A stretch of DNA of 64,000 nt, taken from NCBI GenBank assembly GCA_024508725.1, contig JANINS010000003.1, forward strand, positions 1,302,001 through 1,366,000, in the 5' to 3' direction. Below, piece by piece: positions 16,957-27,080 of this stretch (its first letter is position 1; the number at the start of each line of letters is the position of its first letter). This DNA comes from Chitinophagaceae bacterium (GTDB taxonomy: Bacteria; Bacteroidota; Bacteroidia; Chitinophagales; Chitinophagaceae). The notes under the pieces were generated by a model. That model was not told the origin of the DNA and searched no databases. It was given only the letters and a program-made list of their open reading frames with translations. The translations under genes were made by a program, and so were the position numbers.

Positions 16957-17388
16957 ATGAAGACTCTTTTTACACTGATGCTCAGCTTTTTACTTTTTGT
17001 ATCGGCAAAAGCACAGACATTTAAATTAAGTGCACAGAAACAAATACTTTCTATACACCTAAACGAAGACAACAGCAACAAGATCTTAAAGATCAGCACA
17101 GCTGAAAGAATTGCCAACGTGCAGCGACTTTCTATTCGTGCCATCAATCCACAGGCAGATGCAGGAAGCGTAAGAACTTTCCAGATCGCAGAAGGTGATG
17201 GTGAAGCTAAGATCAGCTTCAGTGATGATAAAGAAGCCGGTGTTTTCAATTACAGTTTAAAAGAAGTGGTTGACAAACTAGGCAAAGGCACATTCAAAAT
17301 TTACACGATAGTGGTACCAAAAGATGCAGCAAAAGCAGCTGAATTAAAGCCAAAAAGAGTTTTGATTGCTACCTTAGTGGTCGAATGA
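16957..17388 (+). CDS. Secreted hypothetical protein
   Basis: This 143-residue protein has a clear signal peptide (MKTLFTLMLSFLLFVSAKAQ). The mature part is Lys/Ala-rich, with alternating beta-strand-like segments (AERIANVQRLSIRAINPQAD, ISFSDDKEAGVFNY). No domain was recognised. The stop overlaps the start of the lipid kinase gene by 4 bases (ATGA), so the two are translationally coupled and probably one operon with the fabH-like gene. It is likely periplasmic. Confidence 0.75.
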   Translation: MKTLFTLMLSFLLFVSAKAQTFKLSAQKQILSIHLNEDNSNKILKISTAERIANVQRLSIRAINPQADAGSVRTFQIAEGDGEAKISFSDDKEAGVFNYSLKEVVDKLGKGTFKIYTIVVPKDAAKAAELKPKRVLIATLVVE

Positions 17389-18281
17389 AAAAATTCATCT
17401 TTCTCGTAAACCCCATTTCCGGTACCGTTAAGAAAAAAGGCGTTATTGAGCTGATACATGCCGAGGCTGCAGCACGAAGTCTGATATATGAGATCGTGAG
17501 CACAAGAGCCGACGGTAACTACACTGAAGTGAAACAAAAGATCATCGCTGAAGGCATCACTCATGTAGGTATTGTAGGTGGTGATGGAACAGTGAATACG
17601 GTTGTAAATGGATTGAGAGATGTTCCGGTGAAGTTTGGAATTGTGCCGATGGGTTCGGGAAACGGACTTGCTTTAGCAGCAGGCATTTCTAAAGTTCCTG
17701 CGGTAGCGCTAAAGTTGGTGATGGAAGGAAAGAGTAAAGCTGTCGACGGCTTTATGATCAACGGCGAATTTTCGTGCATGCTCAGCGGACTTGGTTTTGA
17801 TGCACAGGTAGCACATGATTTTGCGAATAAAGCATCCCGTGGATTGATGACCTACACTCGTCAAACACTGGTGAATTATTTTACTGCAGGAACATATCCT
17901 TTCGAGATCGCTGTTGACAAATTCACTTTTTCTACTGATGCTTTTTTTATCAGTATCGCTAACAGCAATCAATTTGGGAATAGGGTTACGATTGCACCAC
18001 AGGCAAGTTTGAGTGATGGATTACTGGATGTGGTGATCGTTCAGAAAATGAATAAAGCACTACTTCCTTTTGCTATTTTAAGCCAGCTTAGAGGTGCCAA
18101 TAAAACACAGGTATTGGCTGCAGAAGCTTTGCAGAAAAGTATCGTTTACTTTCAAACATCATCTTTAAAGATCAGGAACTGGAAAAAAGCTCCTTTACAT
18201 ATTGATGGAGAGCCAAAGCAAACCGCAGATGTTTTTGATGTGCAGGTGATCAGGAATTGTTTTAAACTGATACAACCGTAA
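17385..18281 (+). CDS. Diacylglycerol/lipid kinase family protein (YegS/LCB5-like)
   Basis: This 298-residue protein has the DAGK catalytic domain: NPISGT at 9-14, the nucleotide-binding GGDGT at 65-69 and GSGNGLA at 90-96, followed by the beta-sandwich C-terminal domain (APQASLSDGLLDVV, HIDGEP). It transfers phosphate from ATP to a lipid alcohol such as diacylglycerol or a sphingoid base. Bacteroidota make sphingolipids, so a long-chain-base substrate is possible but not shown. It is coupled to the secreted-protein gene upstream (4-base overlap) and faces the patatin-like gene downstream. Confidence 0.9.
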   Translation: MKKFIFLVNPISGTVKKKGVIELIHAEAAARSLIYEIVSTRADGNYTEVKQKIIAEGITHVGIVGGDGTVNTVVNGLRDVPVKFGIVPMGSGNGLALAAGISKVPAVALKLVMEGKSKAVDGFMINGEFSCMLSGLGFDAQVAHDFANKASRGLMTYTRQTLVNYFTAGTYPFEIAVDKFTFSTDAFFISIANSNQFGNRVTIAPQASLSDGLLDVVIVQKMNKALLPFAILSQLRGANKTQVLAAEALQKSIVYFQTSSLKIRNWKKAPLHIDGEPKQTADVFDVQVIRNCFKLIQP

Positions 18282-18342
18282 AAGTTCGCAGTTCAAAAGT
18301 TCACGAGTTCAAAAGTTCACAAGTTCAAAAGTTCACAAGTTC
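18280..18342. repeat. Short tandem repeat, 16-bp unit
   Basis: The unit AAAAGTTCACAAGTTC occurs twice exactly (18311-18326, 18327-18342), preceded by two variants (AAAAGTTCGCAGTTC at 18280-18294 and AAAAGTTCACGAGTTC at 18295-18310). A partial fifth copy follows at 18343. The array fills the gap between two convergent genes and starts within the stop codon of the kinase gene. No terminator stem was seen there. Confidence 0.9.
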
Positions 18343-18354
18343 AAAAAGTTGAGT

Positions 18355-20577
18355 TTACTTGCTCAACTGTAGCAAACGATTGTACTCTTTTGTATTGCCA
18401 ATGTTATCCAGAGAACGACGAATGTCTTTTTTCTCTGCGGCAGTAAGATGATAACTCAATGATGCATGTGCTTCTTCTTTTGAAGGCACATATTGAAAGT
18501 TCACCCGGTGCAGATCTGATCCATAAGCATTATAGATGTACTGCAATTGGTCATCCAAAAAATAATCCTGCAACTTGTAATAGTTATTCTGCAGTAGCCA
18601 CATTGGCCCTGTAAGTTCACCAAAGAAATTGCTGGTGCCATCTTCCGTAGCTTCCCACTCACCCAAACGTCGTCCACGAATCTGAATGATCACAACTTTG
18701 CTTGTGTTAGCTTTTAACCAGTCTTTGAATGTATTGATGAAACGTAGCGAACTTTCTAAACCATAATTGTCTCTCAATCCTGCATCCATTACATCAACCA
18801 CAGGTTTTGTTGGCAGCAAAATATTTGGCAATACATAAGGGAAAGTTGCATTGGCTCTTAAAGCAGATAATACTCTTGTGTTATAAGGATTGTTGTTTTT
18901 AAAGAACGAGACATAATCTATAGCATCGGGATCCGTGGCAAAAAGATTGGCACTGTCAGCAACAGCTCTCATAAAAAATCTCGCAGGCTGAGTGCTCATC
19001 ACTACTTGTCGTCCATCCAATGTAATTACAGAATGAAATAACATCATCGGTATCTGGGCATTCTTCTCTGGTATTACATAATCACCCAATGTTTTATTTA
19101 GAATACCCCCGGTATTGTCATTAAAACGTTCTTCAAAATAATAGCCCCTGTCTTTCACATATTTTTCTCCGTTTATGGTTACCGATTGTGTTGGAGCCAA
19201 AAGATCAGTTGTAACGAAAGAAGAGAATATGGTATTCAGCAGGTCTTTTGAAACATTATCAGAATACTGCTTGTTCTGGAGGTTGATCTGCTTTCCCTGC
19301 TGCTTTAACCAGTATAATTCCCTGTAGTAAGCAGCTCCTAATAATCCACCCGAAGCACCTGTGATCATGAATGTTTGTTTCATGAAGTTGCCTTGTGTAA
19401 GACTATCGAGCCTTTGCATGATATCAACCGTAAATTCAGAACTTCTCAAACCACCACCACTAACATTCACCAGGTACATTACAGGTTTATCTGTACCTTG
19501 TTTTTTCTTCCAGTTCTCCAGTATTTCCAGGTAAGCCTTCTTGTCTGCTTCAACATTTGCAGGTGACCCCAATTCAATCACTGCATTCCTTGTGTACGCT
19601 GCACGTTTATCTCTATCGTACTTTAATCCATACATTTTATTTCGAGGATCGATATAATGTTCCTGGTACATCCAGTTGATCACGAAATATGCAAGGAATA
19701 AGAGCGGAATACTCCAGGATTTCAGGAAAAGTGAAAAAGCTCCTGCAACCGCAATCAATACAGCAAAGAAAATAGCAACACTTGCTGCAGCTGGTATTTG
19801 AAAATACGGACTGTCTGAAAGAAAGCTTACGCCGATCAGAAAAACAAAAGCGATCAATACTGCTATTATCGCAGCGATGTGATGGCGCTTAAAGATCGAA
19901 TCCAGGAATTCTTCACTATAATGGCGAACATCTCTCGGCTTTCGCACTTTCAATCTTGCACTCAAAAACCAATCGCAGCGTATCTCACCTTTAGTTGGAG
20001 GAAGCTGGTTTTTCTTTGATGTAAATGTGTAGATCTTATTGGCTCTTGACAGTTTTCTCCCGATCCTTCTGTAAACTCTTTTATCGATTACATAGAAATA
20101 ATAAAAAGCTGCCGCCACAGCGATCAGTAAGCCCAACACAAATCCTGCGATCAGCTTTACCAGTTCAGCTACAGACAACAGTTGTTGAAAACGGTTGTAT
20201 TCAATGGCCTTATATAAATACAACAACAGAAATAAAGCTGGAAAGATGCCGTTGTTGATGCAGAATTTTAAAAATGGCTGAGCTGTTGTTGCCAGAAAAC
20301 GTATGTGCCTTGTATGGAGGATGAACATGGCTATGTTCCAGCTCATGATAAAGATCCCGATCGCCAGGCCAACGATCATCGTGGCAACAAAGTCAACTTT
20401 ATTCAGGTATTCCGGTGCCAGGAAAAGTGATCTTGCTCCAAACGACTTAAGAAAAAAGCCGGCAACAGTAGCAAAGAATACATACCAGAAGATGAGAAAC
20501 ACCTGGTACCGGCGAAAATGCAGAAAGAAAAGCTGTATTGGTAATGAATAAAAAAAGCCGGTGAGATATTTCTTCAT
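18355..20577 (-). CDS. Membrane-anchored patatin-like phospholipase
   Basis: This 740-residue protein has about seven membrane helices in two groups (near residues 27-45, 64-90, 108-125, 140-163 and 235-305). A patatin-like hydrolase domain follows. It shows the oxyanion-loop GGGLRS at 374-379, the nucleophile motif GASGG with Ser409, and the catalytic Asp598 in DAGLRDN (usual D-G-A/G). Patatin domains cleave acyl esters of membrane lipids, and the anchor would hold the domain at the inner membrane. The position of the catalytic domain (cytoplasm or periplasm) is not clear. It is convergent with the lipid kinase gene, 73 bases apart. Confidence 0.88.
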   Translation of the reverse strand: MKKYLTGFFYSLPIQLFFLHFRRYQVFLIFWYVFFATVAGFFLKSFGARSLFLAPEYLNKVDFVATMIVGLAIGIFIMSWNIAMFILHTRHIRFLATTAQPFLKFCINNGIFPALFLLLYLYKAIEYNRFQQLLSVAELVKLIAGFVLGLLIAVAAAFYYFYVIDKRVYRRIGRKLSRANKIYTFTSKKNQLPPTKGEIRCDWFLSARLKVRKPRDVRHYSEEFLDSIFKRHHIAAIIAVLIAFVFLIGVSFLSDSPYFQIPAAASVAIFFAVLIAVAGAFSLFLKSWSIPLLFLAYFVINWMYQEHYIDPRNKMYGLKYDRDKRAAYTRNAVIELGSPANVEADKKAYLEILENWKKKQGTDKPVMYLVNVSGGGLRSSEFTVDIMQRLDSLTQGNFMKQTFMITGASGGLLGAAYYRELYWLKQQGKQINLQNKQYSDNVSKDLLNTIFSSFVTTDLLAPTQSVTINGEKYVKDRGYYFEERFNDNTGGILNKTLGDYVIPEKNAQIPMMLFHSVITLDGRQVVMSTQPARFFMRAVADSANLFATDPDAIDYVSFFKNNNPYNTRVLSALRANATFPYVLPNILLPTKPVVDVMDAGLRDNYGLESSLRFINTFKDWLKANTSKVVIIQIRGRRLGEWEATEDGTSNFFGELTGPMWLLQNNYYKLQDYFLDDQLQYIYNAYGSDLHRVNFQYVPSKEEAHASLSYHLTAAEKKDIRRSLDNIGNTKEYNRLLQLSK

Positions 20578-20602
20578 ATGCAGGCAAAAGATAACGCAAA
20601 AA

Positions 20603-21664
20603 TCATGACGTATATTTCCCTGACCACCTGAGCAGGTAAAAAGCTGCTACCAGCATCAACAAAAGAAGCATACCTACCAATTGATGAGCCAGTGCGAGCC
20701 ATTCGAATGTGCCGAAATGTCCCGGAACGATCTTTAAACTATTCAATACCGATAGAATACCCAACACCACCTGTACAACCACTAATATCAATACCCAGTT
20801 TCTCGTTTTGTTGAACAAGGCCGAAGCCGTTTGTTTTTTTGCAGAAAACCACCACCACACTAACAGTATCAATAACGAATAGGCTAACATACGATGTATG
20901 AACTGTACTGCAACAGGATTGTTTGTCCAATGTAACTTGCTCATCTCAGGAGCAAAAGTTCCATTAACATCAGGCCATGTTGGTGCTGCTGTGGCAGCTT
21001 TTAAGCCAGCCATAAAAGCGCCGTAAGTAAGTTGAACCAATAAGATCACTAATATGATCAACGTAAAATTCTTTAATGCTGAACTTATTATTCTTTGTTG
21101 TGGCTTTGTCGTTAACATCATCCCGAAGATCAATGCATAACAGATCAATACCATTGCTGCAATAAAGTGAGCAGCCAGCCTGATGTGATTTACATACACA
21201 TCTTCCTGGTTCAATCCGCTTTGCACCATGATCCAACCAATAGCCCCTTGCAATGCACCCAAAAGGAATAAAATGATCAATGGATTGATCATCCATTTTT
21301 TAAAATATCCCTTTGCAAGAAAATAAATGAAAGGAATCATGAACATCACGCCAATGAATCTCGCCCAAACACGGTGAAACCATTCCCAGAAGAAAATGAA
21401 TTTAAAATCTGTTAGTGTAAAGTGATTATTGATGTATTTATACTGAGCGATCTGCTGGTATTTGCCAAAAGCTGATTGCCACTCAGCTTCGCTCATTGGG
21501 GGTAATGCACCCATAATAGGTTTCCACTCTGTGATGGATAACCCGGAACCTGTTAACCTGGTGATTCCACCTAACAGAACCTGGATAATGAGCATTCCAA
21601 CTCCAAGAAAAATCCAGTTCGCAACGATCTTTGTTGATCCTGACTCACTAATACGATTCACCAT
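20603..21664 (-). CDS. ctaA: Heme A synthase (COX15/CtaA)
   Basis: This 353-residue inner-membrane protein has about eight helices. It carries GGITRLTGSGLSITEWKP near the N-terminus, with EWFHRVWARFIG, HIRLAAHF, FIHRMLAY and LAHQLVGM providing conserved heme-ligand histidines. It oxidises heme O to heme A for cytochrome oxidase. The ATG at 21664 is chosen, since an in-frame TTG at 21694 falls inside a -7 box TACCTTTG. The partner heme O synthase (ctaB) is not in the window. The gene lies 25 bases after the patatin-like gene on the same strand. Confidence 0.95.
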   Translation of the reverse strand: MVNRISESGSTKIVANWIFLGVGMLIIQVLLGGITRLTGSGLSITEWKPIMGALPPMSEAEWQSAFGKYQQIAQYKYINNHFTLTDFKFIFFWEWFHRVWARFIGVMFMIPFIYFLAKGYFKKWMINPLIILFLLGALQGAIGWIMVQSGLNQEDVYVNHIRLAAHFIAAMVLICYALIFGMMLTTKPQQRIISSALKNFTLIILVILLVQLTYGAFMAGLKAATAAPTWPDVNGTFAPEMSKLHWTNNPVAVQFIHRMLAYSLLILLVWWWFSAKKQTASALFNKTRNWVLILVVVQVVLGILSVLNSLKIVPGHFGTFEWLALAHQLVGMLLLLMLVAAFYLLRWSGKYTS

Positions 21665-21691
21665 ACATACACATTTACCTGAAAAACAACG

Positions 21692-21699
21692 CAAAGGTA
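21692..21699 (-). promoter_or_regulatory. -7 box TACCTTTG before ctaA
   Basis: A perfect TAnnTTTG on the minus strand lies 27 bases before the ATG at 21664. It rules out the TTG start that overlaps it. Confidence 0.45.
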
Positions 21700-21774
21700 T
21701 TTACCGTTGGCTGTGTAAAAATTTTTTCGGCAGAAACATGTGCAGAAATCTTTCTGAATGGGATATTCGTAGCC

Positions 21775-22425
21775 ATGCTGAAGCCTTTTTACCAGGATCT
21801 TGTTCTCGAAGCCGGATGTGATGAAGCCGGAAGAGGATGTTATGCAGGTCCTGTTTTTGCCGCAGCAGTGATCTTACCGCCGGATTTTGCTCATCCCGAT
21901 CTCAACGACAGCAAACAAGTTACTGCCGAAAAAAGAGAAGAACTCAAGAAATTCATTAAAGAACATGCACTCAGTTATGCCATTGCTTCGGTAGATAACG
22001 ACGAGATCGACCAGATCAATATTTTACAGGCATCGTATAAAGCGGTTCACCTGGCTTTGGATAAGCTGAAAAAACGTCCGAAGTTTATCTTAATGGATGG
22101 CAATCGTTTTAAGCAATACCGCAAGATCAAACACGAATGCATTATCAAAGGTGATGGTATTTATGCCAGTATTGCAGCAGCCAGTATTCTTGCAAAAACG
22201 GCAAGAGATGCTTACATGAAAAAGCTGCACAAAGAATTCCCGCATTACAACTGGAAAAGCAATAAAGGTTACGGTACAGCCGAACACAGGGCTGCCATTG
22301 ACCAACATGGATTATGCAGATACCATCGTCACAGTTTCAACATCATGAACATGCAGATGAGTATGTTTGATGAAGATGCTTTTACTGAAGGGATTGTGGG
22401 TGATACGGAGTTGCCGGTGAAATAG
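21775..22425 (+). CDS. rnhB: Ribonuclease HII
   Basis: This 216-residue RNase HII removes ribonucleotides and RNA primers from DNA. The metal-binding acidic residues are visible: Asp16 and Glu17 in GCDEAGRG, Asp108 in LMDGNRF and Asp127 in IKGDG. The motif AAASILAKTARD at about 135-146 is family-typical, and HRHSFN closes the conserved core. The length is normal. The gene is divergent from ctaA. Confidence 0.96.
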   Translation: MLKPFYQDLVLEAGCDEAGRGCYAGPVFAAAVILPPDFAHPDLNDSKQVTAEKREELKKFIKEHALSYAIASVDNDEIDQINILQASYKAVHLALDKLKKRPKFILMDGNRFKQYRKIKHECIIKGDGIYASIAAASILAKTARDAYMKKLHKEFPHYNWKSNKGYGTAEHRAAIDQHGLCRYHRHSFNIMNMQMSMFDEDAFTEGIVGDTELPVK

Positions 22426-22465
22426 ATTCGCCACATAGGTACACTAGAAGCATTGTAAAAATCGT

Positions 22466-22912
22466 TCACTCCGCCGCTGTTTTATTCTTCCTGTTATTAA
22501 ACCGATCGACCAATGTTCCGATAGCAATGATAGCTGTCATAAAGAATATCATTCTCCATGATTGTGTTAATGCAAAATAAACAGGTATGCAATACATCAT
22601 TACAGGAATACTGATGACTAAAGATTTAAATAGAAAATCAACGATTTTATTTGATGATTTATGATCTTCCTTTGCTTCCCACCATTCTTCTTTTTTATTC
22701 TTCCAAACGAGAGATAATATCAACAGCAAGATAAAATGTGAAGCACATATACCGAGCGTTATCCAGAAAGCCATTTTTACAACCGGTATTCCGAGTGATA
22801 GAGTTTGCGGAATGCCATATTGGTCAAATAAAAACTTCAGAAAAAAACACAGGCAACAAAATATCAATAAAAAATATTTGTTGTTCATCATGATGTTTAA
22901 GGCTTTCTTCAT
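22466..22912 (-). CDS. Hypothetical membrane protein
   Basis: This 148-residue protein has four predicted membrane helices (starting near residues 10, 42, 92 and 114) and a short cytoplasmic loop rich in Lys/Glu/Trp (WKNKKEEWWEAKEDHKSS). No family was recognised. It is convergent with rnhB. Confidence 0.7.
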   Translation of the reverse strand: MKKALNIMMNNKYFLLIFCCLCFFLKFLFDQYGIPQTLSLGIPVVKMAFWITLGICASHFILLLILSLVWKNKKEEWWEAKEDHKSSNKIVDFLFKSLVISIPVMMYCIPVYFALTQSWRMIFFMTAIIAIGTLVDRFNNRKNKTAAE

Positions 22913-23246
22913 ATCGTCATGACTTTAAATCGAATTTACAAAGTGTTTCGATAAAATCAGTCAAGAATTCAACGTGCATCTATGTGGTAACATCACTCCA
23001 CCACAAACTCTCCTGCACCTTCTCTAACGGGCATCAACAAAGTCTCGCTACAGTTGGGGTGTTTCATCATATTCGTTTATGGTATCTTCAGAACTGTTAA
23101 GCTTAATTAGTATTACTATAGTGATAAATACCTGGGTTAACAGGGCCATGATTCATACTGGAAGTACAAAAAGGATTTTTCAGAGATTTTTTTTGACTTC
23201 GCTTAACGACTAAAGGGGTTTATCAATTTCTTGCATGTTGATAAGC
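22913..23246. other. Intergenic region upstream of gldA with a possible coding remnant
   Basis: This 334-base gap lies between divergent genes. On the minus strand, near 22994-23075, a short frame reads MMKHPNCSETLLMPVREGAGEFVVE before a stop. It looks protein-like but has an in-frame stop just upstream and no start signal, so it may be a decayed 3' end of an old gene. The rest holds only promoter sequence. Confidence 0.3.
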
Positions 23247-23254
23247 TATCTTTG
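23247..23254 (+). promoter_or_regulatory. -7 box TATCTTTG before gldA
   Basis: A perfect TAnnTTTG ends 4 bases before the gldA ATG (23259), so transcription would start at or very near the start codon. Upstream TTG motifs are spaced shorter than usual (13 bases). Confidence 0.5.
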
Positions 23255-23258
23255 AGCA

Positions 23259-24173
23259 ATGTCGATAGAAGTTCACAACCTCACTAAGATATACGGCGAA
23301 CAAAAAGCGGTAAATGATATTTCTTTCTCACTCAATAAAGGTGAGATCGTAGGTTTTCTTGGTCCGAATGGAGCAGGAAAAAGTACCACAATGAAGATCA
23401 TTACCGGATACCTGAAGGCTGATGGTGGCTCTGCAAAAGTTGCCGGTGTAGATGTTAGCGCAGACCCGATCGCTGTAAAGAAAAAGATCGGCTATTTGCC
23501 TGAAGCCAATCCGCTGTATTATGAAATGTACGTGAAGGAATATCTGGAGTTTATTGGTGGTGTTCATAAAATATCTAATCTCAGATCTCAAATTTCAAAT
23601 ATTATTGAACTTACCGGTTTGCAGGTTGAGCAAAAGAAAAAGCTTGGTCAGCTTTCTAAAGGATATAAACAAAGAGTTGGCTTGGCTGCTGCTTTAATTC
23701 ATGATCCGGAGGTGTTGATATTAGATGAGCCAACCAGCGGACTTGATCCAAACCAGATCATAGAGATCAGGAATGTGATCAAACAACAGGGTCAGAATAA
23801 AACGGTGTTGTTCTCTTCTCATATTCTGCAGGAAGTAGAAGCTATCTGTGATCGTGTTGTGATCATCAACAAAGGTCAACTGGTGGCTGATGATAATCTT
23901 CAGAATTTACGCAGGAAGGGAAATTCTTCTAACGTAGTACGGGTTTCATTCAAAGAAGCATTGGAGCAGGAATGGCTTAGCCGGCTTTCTGCAGCTAAGG
24001 CAACTAATAAACTCGATGCTTTTACCTGGACGATCACTACAGATAACCCTGAATTGATGCGTAAACAATTGCTGGAGCTGGCTTTGCAACATAACCTCAA
24101 TATCGTTTCTTTGCAAACCGATAGTCAGAGCCTGGAAGATATTTTCAGGCAGTTGACGAAAGTCAGCAAATAA
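23259..24173 (+). CDS. gldA: Gliding motility-associated ABC transporter ATP-binding protein GldA
   Basis: This 304-residue ABC ATPase has Walker A GPNGAGKST, signature LSKGYKQR (variant of LSGGQ), Walker B VLILDEPTSGLDP and the H-loop SSHIL. The C-terminal 85 residues form a DUF4162-like regulatory part ending EDIFRQLTK. It is closest to the GldA subunit, which works with GldF and GldG permeases in gliding and type IX-dependent systems. gldF and gldG are not adjacent, as is common outside Flavobacteriia. The next gene is eno after 170 bases that include a dispersed repeat. Confidence 0.82.
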   Translation: MSIEVHNLTKIYGEQKAVNDISFSLNKGEIVGFLGPNGAGKSTTMKIITGYLKADGGSAKVAGVDVSADPIAVKKKIGYLPEANPLYYEMYVKEYLEFIGGVHKISNLRSQISNIIELTGLQVEQKKKLGQLSKGYKQRVGLAAALIHDPEVLILDEPTSGLDPNQIIEIRNVIKQQGQNKTVLFSSHILQEVEAICDRVVIINKGQLVADDNLQNLRRKGNSSNVVRVSFKEALEQEWLSRLSAAKATNKLDAFTWTITTDNPELMRKQLLELALQHNLNIVSLQTDSQSLEDIFRQLTKVSK

Positions 24174-24268
24174 CAAAGCATATTTCAGCAAACTTTGCCG
24201 GTCTTGCCGTATGAAGTTTCAAAGCTGAAGCTTCAATTTAGCTGCTAATTGTTGCTACATATCCTGTT

Positions 24269-24288
24269 GTACAAGTGTGCGACGCAAC
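24269..24288 (+). repeat. Dispersed intergenic repeat, copy 1
   Basis: The sequence GTACAAGTGTGCGACGCAAC differs by one base from copies at 42122, 47686 and 51526. The similarity goes on downstream (ACCGAAGCTGGTTTCA near 24308, compared with TCCGGAGCTTGTTTCA at copy 3), giving an element of about 60 bp. Confidence 0.75.
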
Positions 24289-24340
24289 CACAGATCAATT
24301 GAAAGACCGAAGCTGGTTTCATAATTACAAAACAAAATAA

Positions 24341-25627
<1,287 letters not shown>

Positions 25628-25663
25628 TCTTTCCACTTATTAATAGGAATGAATCTTTACGCA

Positions 25664-25696
25664 GCAGATGTTCTAATTTAGAGCATCTGCTTTTTT
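25664..25696 (+). terminator. Intrinsic terminator between eno and the ftsB-like gene
   Basis: The arms GCAGATG (25664-25670) and CATCTGC (25684-25690), extended inward by partly paired bases, are followed directly by TTTTTT. The T-run ends at the base before the ATG of the next gene (25697), so expression of that gene depends on read-through or on a start inside this zone. Confidence 0.7.
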
Positions 25697-25993
25697 ATGA
25701 AGGTTCTGAAAACCATAATCAAGGTTTTACGCAACAAATACCTGGTTGCATTGGCTGTGTTTTTAGCCTGGATCATTTTTTTTGATAGCCGGGATATTTT
25801 CACCCAAATGGATAAGCGAGCTGAGCTTAACAGTTTATTAGAAAGTAAGCGATTCTATGAAAACGAGATAGCAACAGCAAAAAAACAACTCTCTGATATC
25901 CAGAACAATGCGGCAGCGTTGGAAAAAATTGCCCGGGAGCAATACAAGATGAAAAAGCCAAACGAAGACTTGTTTTTGGTGGAAGAACCTTAA
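25697..25993 (+). CDS. Septum formation initiator family protein (FtsB/DivIC-like)
   Basis: This 98-residue bitopic protein has a short cytoplasmic N-terminus, one membrane helix (about residues 15-27, YLVALAVFLAWIIFF) and then a periplasmic coiled coil (about 36-75) with the C-terminal motif REQYKMKKPNEDLFLV. FtsB/DivIC proteins join FtsL and FtsQ in the divisome. Position behind eno is typical. The start codon abuts the eno terminator's T-run with no visible ribosome site, which is odd. Confidence 0.88.
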   Translation: MKVLKTIIKVLRNKYLVALAVFLAWIIFFDSRDIFTQMDKRAELNSLLESKRFYENEIATAKKQLSDIQNNAAALEKIAREQYKMKKPNEDLFLVEEP

Positions 25994-26084
25994 AAAATGA
26001 GACCTTACAGCCGCTTCGGACAATAAGCTACCCCATAAAGCGTTTTTATTTCGGACATTGGATTATGGATTTTAAACGTTTTGT

Positions 26085-26318
26085 ATGTCAATTTTTACTC
26101 CCGAGGAGCTGATTCAGTATTTGTATGGAGAGGTTTCTCAAGAACAAGCGATGGAAATTGAAAAAGCTTTGCAGAATGACTGGAGTTTGCAACAAAAGCT
26201 TGCTGTTTTAAAAGAATCACGGCAATTCCTGGATGGTATTTCATTACACCAACCCAGAAAACAGGCTATCTCTGCCATTTTAGATTACGCTAAACAAACA
26301 GCCGAGATAGAGCAGTAG
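26085..26318 (+). CDS. Small hypothetical protein, anti-sigma-factor-like N-terminal fold
   Basis: This 77-residue helical protein (MSIFTPEELIQYLYGE) resembles the N-terminal helical domain of anti-sigma factors (ELI-YLYGE followed by EIEKALQNDWSLQQKL), but it has no zinc-binding His/Cys set and no membrane helix. No sigma factor gene is near. It could be a free-standing regulator; function is unknown. Confidence 0.65.
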   Translation: MSIFTPEELIQYLYGEVSQEQAMEIEKALQNDWSLQQKLAVLKESRQFLDGISLHQPRKQAISAILDYAKQTAEIEQ

Positions 26319-26342
26319 ATTCTGCAAATGATTTTCAACCGG

Positions 26343-26350
26343 TATCTTCG
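26343..26350 (+). promoter_or_regulatory. -7 box TATCTTCG before nth
   Basis: A TAnnTTCG box ends 8 bases before the ATG at 26359, in the same layout as the typA promoter. Confidence 0.4.
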
Positions 26351-26358
26351 ATTCTTGT

Positions 26359-27024
26359 ATGACAAGGAAAGACAGGTACCGGTTTTCTATTGAATATTTC
26401 GAACAGAAATACCCCGATGCTGAGACCGAACTTATTTACGACAGCCCATATCAATTATTGGTAGCTGTTATTTTATCTGCCCAGTGCACTGATAAAAGAG
26501 TGAACTTAACCACTCCTGCCATTTTCGAAAAATATCCTTCACCCGTTGAAATGGCTACAGCTACTTTCGATGAACTCTTTCCGCTCATTAAGAGCATTTC
26601 TTATCCAAATAATAAAACCAAACACCTGATCGGCATGGCAAATATGCTGATGGAAAAATTTGACGGTGAAGTGCCTATGACGGTTGATGAACTTGTTCAA
26701 TTGCCGGGTGTTGGAAGAAAAACGGCAAATGTGATAACCTCAGTGATAGATCAGCAACCCAATATGGCTGTTGACACTCATGTTTTCAGGGTTTCGGCAA
26801 GAATTGGACTTACGGTTGGCGCAAAAACCCCGCTTGCAACGGAGAAACAGCTTCTTCAAAATGTGCCGAAAGAGCTGGTTCATAAGTTTCATCACTGGCT
26901 CATTCTTCATGGTAGATATATATGTGTTGCGAGAAATCCGAAATGCGAAATTTGCGGACTAACAAGTGTTTGTAAATATTACTACAAGATTAAAAAACCA
27001 CTACAGCAGCGATCAATCCAATAA
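26359..27024 (+). CDS. nth: Endonuclease III
   Basis: This 221-residue base-excision repair glycosylase/AP lyase has the helix-hairpin-helix LPGVGRKTA with catalytic Lys121, catalytic Asp139 (AVDTHVFRV), and a 4Fe-4S cluster motif C189-x6-C196-x2-C199-x5-C205. It removes oxidised pyrimidines. The length is normal. Its paralogue mutY lies 14 kb downstream. Confidence 0.96.
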   Translation: MTRKDRYRFSIEYFEQKYPDAETELIYDSPYQLLVAVILSAQCTDKRVNLTTPAIFEKYPSPVEMATATFDELFPLIKSISYPNNKTKHLIGMANMLMEKFDGEVPMTVDELVQLPGVGRKTANVITSVIDQQPNMAVDTHVFRVSARIGLTVGAKTPLATEKQLLQNVPKELVHKFHHWLILHGRYICVARNPKCEICGLTSVCKYYYKIKKPLQQRSIQ

Positions 27025-27080
27025 TTGAATCTATTTTTCCGTTACTTCGAACACTTTATACTATAACCAGGACGTATTTT

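Noticed and set aside
18280-18342. 16-bp tandem repeat as an iteron origin
   Set aside because: There are only about four units, no AT-rich box or replication gene is near, and it sits between convergent genes.
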